Below, one piece after another: positions 1-5,196 of a stretch of 8,975 bases of DNA. The DNA comes from CAYZSU01 sp964480565 (GTDB taxonomy: Bacteria > UBA10199 > 2-02-FULL-44-16 > JAAZCA01). The stretch lies in the NCBI GenBank assembly GCA_964480565.1, contig CAYZSU010000084.1, positions 1-8,975 of the forward strand. The letters are read 5' to 3'. Positions within the stretch are counted from its first letter, which is position 1; each line of letters starts with the position of its first letter. The translations under genes were made by a program, and so were the position numbers. Below the pieces are notes generated by a model. The model searched no databases and was not told the DNA's origin. It saw nothing but the letters and a program-made list of their open reading frames with translations.

Positions 1-108
1 CTTAACCAGAGCCGATCCCTTACAGGAATGCAAGGGACGGGTCCATTTCATTATCAAAATAGATGTTTTGTGGATCCCCTGCATTAGATAGATAAAATTC
101 CATTGATT

Positions 109-140
109 TTACACATATGATTGTGTAATATAATGTGTAA
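109..140 (+). promoter_or_regulatory. vapBC promoter with three-half-site operator
   Basis: A consensus -10 box TATAAT lies at 129-134. The -35 is uncertain: TTTACA at 108-113 gives a short 15-nt spacer. The 7-mer TTACACA (109-115) is followed by its exact reverse complement TGTGTAA twice, at 122-128 and 134-140. The second copy overlaps the last base of the -10. The first and third copies extend to an 8-bp match, TTTACACA (108-115) with TGTGTAAA (134-141). VapBC loci are typically repressed by the VapB ribbon-helix-helix dimer, alone or with VapC, binding palindromes over the promoter. This arrangement suits that, but the binding itself is inferred. Confidence 0.65.
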
Positions 141-152
141 ATAGGAGGGAGT

Positions 153-353
153 ATGGCAACAAATCTCGCAATAGATAATGAATTAATTGAATTAGCCAAA
201 AAAATTGGCAATCATCGAACCAAAAAAGAAGCTGTTATTCATGCGCTGAAGGCCTATATCGATAGAAAAAGACAAATGGAGATATTGGATGTCATGGGTA
301 CTATCGACTATGATTCAGATTATGACTATAAAGAGCAAAGAAAACGAAAATAA
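153..353 (+). CDS. vapB: VapB-type antitoxin (ribbon-helix-helix)
   Basis: This 66-residue protein looks like the antitoxin of a type II toxin-antitoxin pair; it should bind and block the downstream PIN toxin and repress its own promoter. Residues 3-15 (TNLAIDNELIELA) resemble the RHH beta strand and first helix. Residues 22-45 (RTKKEAVIHALKAY onward) resemble the second helix, as in the VapB_antitoxin family (DUF2191-like). The acidic and aromatic tail at about 46-60 (MGTIDYDSDYDYKE) is where such antitoxins usually clamp the toxin. A strong Shine-Dalgarno, AGGAGGGA at 143-150, fixes the start. The stop is 2 nt before the toxin ATG, so the genes are an operon and probably translationally coupled. 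Family assignment is firm; partner specificity is inferred from adjacency. Confidence 0.88.
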   Translation: MATNLAIDNELIELAKKIGNHRTKKEAVIHALKAYIDRKRQMEILDVMGTIDYDSDYDYKEQRKRK

Positions 354-355
354 TT

Positions 356-766
356 ATGAAAATATTAGTGGATACTTGCATTTGGTCATTAGCATTGCAT
401 CGGCGAAAAAAAGATGACGATAATATTGTATATATAAAGGAATTTAGTGAATTAATATGCGAGTCAAGAATTCAATTAATCGGTGCAGTTCGGCAAGAAA
501 TACTATCAGGTATTAAACATGAGTCTCAGTTTGTTAAATTAAAAAATATATTGCAGTCATTTTCAGATTTCAATGTTCAAATGAATGACTATGAACATGC
601 AGCGGCATTATTTAATATTGCAAGATCTCATGGTATTAGTGGGTCAAATACGGATTTTCTAATATGTGCATTATCAGAAATATATGATATGCCTATTTTT
701 ACAATAGATAATGATTTTGATTTATATCGGCAATATATGAAATTTAAGCGTTATTATCCTCGCTAA
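356..766 (+). CDS. vapC: VapC-type PIN-domain ribonuclease toxin
   Basis: This 136-residue PIN-domain protein is of usual VapC length. The acidic residues expected of a Mg-dependent PIN active site are present: D6 in ILVDTCIW, E48 in VRQEILSG, D100 in GSNTDFLICA, and D118 with D120 in FTIDNDF. It should therefore be an active endoribonuclease. VapC toxins generally cut tRNA or rRNA, but the target here cannot be read from sequence. No strong Shine-Dalgarno precedes the ATG; its upstream bases lie in the end of vapB, two nucleotides away, so expression probably depends on vapB translation and keeps antitoxin in excess. The gene appears more AT-rich than its right-hand neighbours, consistent with horizontal mobility of TA modules. 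The reading frame is intact. Confidence 0.88.
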   Translation: MKILVDTCIWSLALHRRKKDDDNIVYIKEFSELICESRIQLIGAVRQEILSGIKHESQFVKLKNILQSFSDFNVQMNDYEHAAALFNIARSHGISGSNTDFLICALSEIYDMPIFTIDNDFDLYRQYMKFKRYYPR

Positions 767-784
767 TGAGCCATATATTAATTT

Positions 785-820
785 AATATTTTTTGTGTTT
801 TGAGTGAGTAAAAAAATATT
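785..820. repeat. AT-only inverted repeat after vapC
   Basis: AATATTTTTT at 785-794 is exactly complementary to AAAAAATATT at 811-820, a 10-bp inverted repeat with a 16-nt loop. It begins 18 bp after the vapC stop. A second, overlapping hairpin (ATATT 775-779 with AATAT 785-789, followed by a T run to 794) could act as a weak terminator. Neither stem contains G or C, so termination would be inefficient, and chance is a real alternative in such AT-rich DNA. Confidence 0.3.
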
Positions 821-839
821 TGTAACAGGAAAAGTCGAA

Positions 840-867
840 TTGACAGGATAATGCGGTGTTTTAGAAA
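840..867 (+). promoter_or_regulatory. possible promoter for exonuclease III gene
   Basis: A perfect -35 hexamer TTGACA sits at 840-845. After a 16-nt spacer, TAGAAA (862-867) is a 4/6 match to TATAAT. Transcription would start about 45 bp before the exonuclease ATG at 920. The -35 is striking; the -10 is mediocre. Confidence 0.42.
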
Positions 868-919
868 TCTTTTAAATTTTTAATTCTCAATAGTTTCAAC
901 GATAAACAAGGGTGCTCAA

Positions 920-1687
920 ATGACATATATGATTTCATGGAATGTAAATGGTATTCGTGCGATTTCAAAAAAAGGATTTCGTGAGTGGGTTAAACAGGAA
1001 AATCCGGATATATTATGTTTGCAGGAGACAAAGGCTAGGCAAGAGCAAGTACCTGAAGAATTAATGAATTTGGAGGATTATCATATTTATTATAGTTCTG
1101 CGGAACGTCCGGGCTATAGTGGTGTGGCATTATATTCGAAGGAAAAACCAAATCGTGTGGAAACTGCGATAGGTCTGAATCATTTTGATTGTGAGGGGCG
1201 ATTTGTAATTGCGCACTATGATTCATTTATCTTATTTAATGTCTATTTCCCAAATGGCGGTGCATCGCCAGAGCGCTTGCAATATAAAATGGATTTTTAT
1301 GATGCTTTTTTAGCACATGTGTCTTCCTTATATAATAATGGAAAACGTATTATTATTTGTGGGGATGTGAATACCGCGCATACTGAAATTGATTTGGCAC
1401 GGCCAAAAGCAAATTCAAAAAATACTGGGTTTTTACCAGAAGAACGTGCATGGATTGATCGATTAATACAGCATCATTTTGTGGATACATTTCGCAACTA
1501 TCATCAAGAGGGTAGTCATTATACCTGGTGGGATTATAAAACCAGGGCTAGATCGCGCAATGTGGGCTGGCGTATTGATTATTTTTTTATCAGCGATACA
1601 TTATTGCCGAAACTATCGGATGCGGTTATTTTGAGTGATGTGATGGGATCGGATCATTGTCCGATTGGTATTCAAATCAACGTATAA
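920..1687 (+). CDS. xth: exodeoxyribonuclease III / AP endonuclease
   Basis: A complete 255-residue member of the exonuclease III (Xth/ExoA) branch of the endonuclease/exonuclease/phosphatase fold. It cleaves DNA 5' of abasic sites in base-excision repair and digests 3' ends of duplex DNA. Expected catalytic and metal residues are all present: N8 in SWNVNG, E36 in CLQETKA, Y109 in NVYFPNGG, D149 and N151 in CGDVNTAH, D220 in WRIDYFF, and D245-H246 in GSDHCP. Length matches the family. AAGGG at 908-912, inside AAGGGTG, is a reasonable Shine-Dalgarno for ATG 920; a second in-frame ATG at 929 would remove only three residues. The gene stands alone between the toxin pair and the transposase. Nothing suggests damage. 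Confidence 0.97.
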   Translation: MTYMISWNVNGIRAISKKGFREWVKQENPDILCLQETKARQEQVPEELMNLEDYHIYYSSAERPGYSGVALYSKEKPNRVETAIGLNHFDCEGRFVIAHYDSFILFNVYFPNGGASPERLQYKMDFYDAFLAHVSSLYNNGKRIIICGDVNTAHTEIDLARPKANSKNTGFLPEERAWIDRLIQHHFVDTFRNYHQEGSHYTWWDYKTRARSRNVGWRIDYFFISDTLLPKLSDAVILSDVMGSDHCPIGIQINV

Positions 1688-1765
1688 TAGGTGTGTCAAA
1701 AATAACCGCATGTTCACGTCAGTATCTCTGCTCAATACCCAAATAAAAATGTTAATAAAACCCCC

Positions 1766-1808
1766 GTGCCAGGCATGGGTGGGGTAACACGGACTCCATG
1801 CCTGGCAC
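1766..1808. repeat. REP-like hairpin, copy 1
   Basis: Perfect 13-bp inverted repeat: GTGCCAGGCATGG at 1766-1778 pairs with CCATGCCTGGCAC at 1796-1808 around a 17-nt G-rich loop containing GGGGT (1781-1785). It lies 78 nt past the exonuclease stop and 131 nt before the RAYT start. A second 43-nt copy with the same outer 12-bp arms occurs at 2885-2927. Short GC-rich palindromes beside a RAYT gene are the expected substrates of that enzyme family. No T run follows, so it is not a typical intrinsic terminator, though it could protect the 3' end of the upstream mRNA. Confidence 0.85.
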
Positions 1809-1862
1809 CGCCTATCATTCGGAATCCATAATTCCAATTCCTGAACACATGGACTCAATTGC

Positions 1863-1890
1863 TTGCCAACTAGATGCTAATCGATATATG
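1863..1890 (+). promoter_or_regulatory. possible promoter for RAYT gene
   Basis: TTGCCA (1863-1868, 5/6 to the -35 consensus) is separated by 16 nt from TATATG (1885-1890, 4/6 to the -10). It would place transcription start about 40 bp before the RAYT ATG at 1940 and downstream of the first REP hairpin. Confidence 0.35.
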
Positions 1891-1939
1891 AAATAGTCCT
1901 ATTTTTTAACAATTTCATTTAAGAAAAGGAGCCTTTTTC

Positions 1940-2656
1940 ATGGGACGACCGCCACGAGCACGCCAAGCAGACTATGCCTATCATGTTACCGTACATACGG
2001 CAGCAGAGTTAGAGTTTCCTCTTAAGGATGAAAAATGTCGCGATTTAATTGGATCGGCCATTAACAGAGCCGCAGCTAAATTTAATATTTATGTGCATCA
2101 TATTTTGCTTATGAAAAATCACATTCATATGATTATTAAAACACCCAATGAAAATATCGATAAATTCATGCATGCCACCAATACCATGATTGCCAAACGC
2201 ATGAATACTATGATCGGCAATAAAGGGCATTTCTTAGGCGCACGCTATTTTTCAAGCGTAATGGACACGGAGGTCTATCACTTGAGATGCGTAGCCTATA
2301 TCTATAATAATGCGGTAAACGCAGGGGTATGCAACTTGGCGGAAAATACACCGGAATACTATGCCTCGTCGTATCAATATTATGCCAACGGGGAAAAGAG
2401 TTTTGTAACGATTACACCGGATGAATTGATCATGGATTTAGGTGAAACACCTGTCGAGCGCCAAGAGGCCTTTGTAAATTTAGTAAACAGCCTAAGCCCA
2501 CGTGAAGAAGAGGACATGGCACGAATGATTCGCACCAAGCAGTTATTTTATGGCACAGCTGAATGGGTACAACGAATGACGGATAAGTATCATGCCCCTA
2601 AAAAAACAATACCATCCGATGAATTATTGGATTCGGCTATACCACCTGACAAATAA
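1940..2656 (+). CDS. rayT: REP-associated tyrosine transposase (RAYT, HUH/Y1)
   Basis: A 238-residue single-domain Y1 transposase related to IS200/IS605 TnpA. The N-terminus MGRPPRARQADYAYHVTVHT matches the RAYT entry strand. The HUH metal motif is HIH at residues 61-63 (LLMKNHIHMIIKTP). The helix YIYNNAVNAGV (120-130) corresponds to the family's Y-I-x-x-N-P-V-R-A-G segment; Y120 is the likely nucleophile, although Y122 cannot be excluded. Such enzymes nick and join single-stranded DNA at REP palindromes and are usually domesticated single-copy genes, not active IS elements. Two matching hairpins flank the gene at 1766-1808 and 2885-2927, which supports the assignment. AGGAG at 1927-1931 sets the start. 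Residues after about 150 form a C-terminal extension I do not recognise. The frame is intact. Confidence 0.92.
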   Translation: MGRPPRARQADYAYHVTVHTAAELEFPLKDEKCRDLIGSAINRAAAKFNIYVHHILLMKNHIHMIIKTPNENIDKFMHATNTMIAKRMNTMIGNKGHFLGARYFSSVMDTEVYHLRCVAYIYNNAVNAGVCNLAENTPEYYASSYQYYANGEKSFVTITPDELIMDLGETPVERQEAFVNLVNSLSPREEEDMARMIRTKQLFYGTAEWVQRMTDKYHAPKKTIPSDELLDSAIPPDK

Positions 2657-2664
2657 TTTAGCCT

Positions 2665-2934
2665 ATGATTATCAAAATAAGAGTATTTCCATGTTCCTCA
2701 GGTAGTAAGGTATGCAGTTGTTCGTCTGGATTCCAAAAAATGATCAAGAAAAAGAGATAGTGATGAATATGTGACGTAATTTTGCATGAATTATCATCAG
2801 AACATGGTCGTGTATTATCTGAAAAACAGAAAAATCGACAAACAAACGCGAAAAATGAAGAAATGATCCGATTGCAAACTTCCAGTGCCAGGCATGGAAA
2901 GGGGTGTACGTATTTCATGCCTGGCACGGATTAA
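2665..2934 (+). pseudogene. possible decayed reading frame after RAYT
   Basis: One + strand frame opens at ATG 2665, runs 31 codons (Cys/Ser-rich, ending QKMIKKKR), meets three stops in a row (TAG TGA TGA, 2758-2766), then stays open for 55 codons to TAA at 2932-2934. The second part reads like a hydrophilic helix (LSEKQKNRQTNAKNEEMIRL) before entering the REP-like hairpin. This could be a relict of a gene, or of an older RAYT 3' end, into which the hairpin was placed. It could also be chance: no homologue is recognised and no Shine-Dalgarno precedes the ATG. Confidence 0.18.
2885..2927. repeat. REP-like hairpin, copy 2
   Basis: GTGCCAGGCATG at 2885-2896 pairs exactly with CATGCCTGGCAC at 2916-2927. 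A G-T pair and two A-T pairs can extend the stem inward. Total length is 43 nt, identical to copy 1, and the arms match copy 1 over the outer 12 bp. Most of the loop differs, but GGGGT (2901-2905) is shared and lies on the same strand, so the two copies are in direct orientation. It sits 228 nt after the RAYT stop. Like copy 1 it lacks a trailing T run. Confidence 0.85.
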
Positions 2935-3056
2935 TGCATAGCGTTTCAAGTATTTGTTGCTGATATTATTGAACTATTCAAAAATACCCAAATGGTGACA
3001 GCTTAAGGGTAACGAAATCAACGTAGTTAACGACCTGCTTACAATTATCGTTTATA

Positions 3057-3086
3057 TTGACAATCTAACGTGGAATGCTTTATGTA
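3057..3086 (+). promoter_or_regulatory. possible promoter for lipoprotein gene
   Basis: A perfect -35 TTGACA at 3057-3062 is followed after 18 nt by TATGTA (3081-3086, 3/6 to TATAAT). This would give a leader of about 70 nt before the GTG start at 3167. The -10 is weak, so the call rests mainly on the -35. Confidence 0.35.
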
Positions 3087-3166
3087 GCAACAGCTTGCGC
3101 GTGGGTATCTAAATTCCTCGTGTTGAAATCATAAGCAAATCTGTAACTAAATATAAAGGAGTTTTC

Positions 3167-5074
3167 GTGAAAAAAATAATGAGTGTAATGGTTATTATTG
3201 TGTTGTTTGCTATGGCGTGCGGTGGCTCCAGTAGTTCTGAGAGTGTAAATGCAACTATTTCAGGTGATATTTCCATGACTGTTCGAGGTGTCACATCGAT
3301 TAAAGCGAGTGGGGGAAATGCATCCTCGCATGCCAATATATCGGTGCAGGCATTTATGAGCGGGCAAGAATTGATGTCCACCACATCCGATGCAAAAGGA
3401 CAGTATACGATAGCATTATCCAATATTGCATCCAGTACAGTGGTGCTTCATTATAAATTGGATGGGTATGCCATGGTATATAAGACTATTATGCCATCCA
3501 ATGGCACGGATACGGTGTATAATATTGTATTGGCTCAATTGCATAGTTTAGAATGTGCAGGCGGAAACTGTCGGGTAGAGGGCAATTCACTTGCTATTGA
3601 GGGCTTGCCTGATGGTATTTCAGGGCGTGGACGCGTGTTTAATCCAGTGACTGAGGTGGAATCATTTCCTGGTGAATTTAATGATGATGAGGGGAATTTA
3701 CTATTATCCGGTGTGTTTTCATCTGTGGAATTAACTGATGCAAATGGCGATGCCGTGGAAAACTTTGATGATGATGTCACATTAACCATGCAAATACCCA
3801 GGGATACATGGTCGATCATTCAAGATTTAAATCCAGGAAATAATCAAATTGATGTGCCTATGTATGCATTTGATAAGGTGCAAGGTACTTGGGTGCGCCA
3901 TGAAAAAGATGGTGTGTTGAAAACAGCGAATAAAACAATTATTCCCGAATCGGATTTAGCTGCAATTCGTGATAACAATTATACAAGTAGTATTTATGCA
4001 GTGGCGGATGTAAATCACTTTTCCTATTGGAATGTCGATTGGCCTGTGGCTAGCCATGGCTGTGTAAGCGGCACAGTGGTGGACGCGGATGGGAATGCAA
4101 TTGAAGGAGCGACTGTTCATGTTAGAGGCATTACCTATAATGGAACCTCTACGCCGCAAACAACCGATTCATCTGGTCATTTCTGTGCAACAGTGATGCG
4201 CTCTGAAGCGTCAGGTGAGGATGTGGATCAGGATGGTATAACAGGCGAAGACCAACAAGTCGTTGTGCGTGTTAGCTATAATGGAAAACTATATGATGCA
4301 GGAACTGCGATTGCACCTACAGCCAATGCAAGTTGTGGTGGTAGTGGGTGTACGGACATGGGTGATATTGCATTAATCGCTGCAAATGAATTGGTAGGAA
4401 CGAGCTGTCATATTACAGGTTATATTTATGATAGTCTCGGCAATCCATTGAAAGATGCTAGTTTTTTTGGCATGGATCCAAATTTGGATGCTGAATTGCG
4501 ATATTCACTATGCACGAATACTGAGAGTGGTTCCAATGAATGTGATTTTGCGGCAACTACGGATGAAAATGGGTTCTTTACATTAAATACGGTGATTTTA
4601 GATAGTTTTCATTACTATGCATCCTATATTAGATCTGAATCTGACACATCTCGATTAATGATGTGGAGTGAAGGCAGTTTGCAACAATGTCCAACTGAGG
4701 CAATAAGTATTTATTTAAGCCAAGGGTATCGCATGATTTCAGTGCCAATTAATGTTAGTGATAATCAGATTTCATGGGATTCCACCACATATAAAGCAAG
4801 TATGGTTAGCGTACTTAGCAGTGCAACATATGAGGGCAAGTGGATAGTGACTGCTGCTGATAATGTGGGTATGAGCTCTGACATTACATATGGCATACCA
4901 CCTGCAAATGCATCGCAAGTAATGCCAACAGGAAGTGCATCTCCTACAGCGCTTGCAGATGGTGATTCAGTGATGCTGATGTTTTATGGTACGAGTGATG
5001 ATGGGTATACCTATTGGGGAAGCAGTTATTATGTGATTGGTGTTGGCCAATCAGACATGGGCTTTTTTCAATAA
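3167..5074 (+). CDS. secreted lipoprotein with carboxypeptidase-regulatory-like repeats
   Basis: A 635-residue protein starting at GTG; Shine-Dalgarno AAAGGAG (3155-3161) lies 5 nt upstream. ATG 3179 is possible but would lose the KK of the leader. MKKIMSVMVIIVLFAMAC is a signal peptide ending at C18 followed by GGSSSS, so a lipid anchor is likely; the lipobox AMAC is non-canonical at -3 and -2. Three segments resemble carboxypeptidase regulatory-like beta sandwiches: about 28-125, 298-400 (SGTVVDADGNAIEGATVHVRG) and 413-520 (TGYIYDSLGNPLKDASFFG), with TTD-x-x-G-x-F strands at 332-339 and 464-471. Between the first two, about 150-290 (VFNPVTEVESFPGEF, ending VNHFSYWNVD) resembles the region found in CILP/FAM171-like proteins. 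D352, D354, D356, G357 and E361 form a possible calcium loop. Ten cysteines besides C18 suggest extracytoplasmic disulfides. Catalytic function is not apparent; a surface structural or adhesive role is inferred. Confidence 0.78.
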   Translation: MKKIMSVMVIIVLFAMACGGSSSSESVNATISGDISMTVRGVTSIKASGGNASSHANISVQAFMSGQELMSTTSDAKGQYTIALSNIASSTVVLHYKLDGYAMVYKTIMPSNGTDTVYNIVLAQLHSLECAGGNCRVEGNSLAIEGLPDGISGRGRVFNPVTEVESFPGEFNDDEGNLLLSGVFSSVELTDANGDAVENFDDDVTLTMQIPRDTWSIIQDLNPGNNQIDVPMYAFDKVQGTWVRHEKDGVLKTANKTIIPESDLAAIRDNNYTSSIYAVADVNHFSYWNVDWPVASHGCVSGTVVDADGNAIEGATVHVRGITYNGTSTPQTTDSSGHFCATVMRSEASGEDVDQDGITGEDQQVVVRVSYNGKLYDAGTAIAPTANASCGGSGCTDMGDIALIAANELVGTSCHITGYIYDSLGNPLKDASFFGMDPNLDAELRYSLCTNTESGSNECDFAATTDENGFFTLNTVILDSFHYYASYIRSESDTSRLMMWSEGSLQQCPTEAISIYLSQGYRMISVPINVSDNQISWDSTTYKASMVSVLSSATYEGKWIVTAADNVGMSSDITYGIPPANASQVMPTGSASPTALADGDSVMLMFYGTSDDGYTYWGSSYYVIGVGQSDMGFFQ

Positions 5075-5106
5075 TAGGTTATTGTTGAGATAATGCTGTA
5101 GTCAAG

Positions 5107-5134
5107 ACAGGGTATATCAAATACTCTGTTTTTT
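5107..5134 (+). terminator. intrinsic terminator after lipoprotein gene
   Basis: ACAGGGTAT (5107-5115) pairs with ATACTCTGT (5121-5129), nine base pairs with one G-U, around a 5-nt loop, followed by a T run through 5134. It ends the lipoprotein transcript 33 nt after the stop and separates it from the SNF2 gene. Confidence 0.85.
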
Positions 5135-5196
5135 ATTGATTTACACGTATTTCATTCTTTGATAGTTAGCACCAAATGAAGCAACAAATCTAAACA

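Larger units (their letters stand above)
2657..3166. other. 510-bp intergenic region, RAYT to lipoprotein
   Basis: No convincing gene lies here on either strand. The left part (2665-2934) has a broken + strand reading frame, listed separately, and the second REP-like hairpin at 2885-2927. The minus-strand frame over 2658-2927 would start with GTG inside the hairpin arm, has no recognisable domain and reads as a shadow. From 2935 to 3050 I see nothing. The last 110 bp hold a promoter candidate (3057-3086) and the lipoprotein's Shine-Dalgarno (3155-3161). Confidence 0.6.

Noticed and set aside
1766..1808. First REP hairpin as an intrinsic terminator for the exonuclease gene
   Set aside because: The stem is strong but is not followed by a T run, and an identical stem stands beside no gene end at 2885-2927.
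1613..1858. 81-codon minus-strand ORF over the exonuclease 3' end and first hairpin
   Set aside because: It overlaps a solid exonuclease gene and non-coding hairpin DNA and has no recognisable motif.
2658..2927. 89-codon minus-strand ORF after the RAYT gene
   Set aside because: Its GTG start falls inside the REP hairpin arm, no Shine-Dalgarno or domain is visible, and the Phe/Ile-rich runs look like antisense of A-rich sequence.
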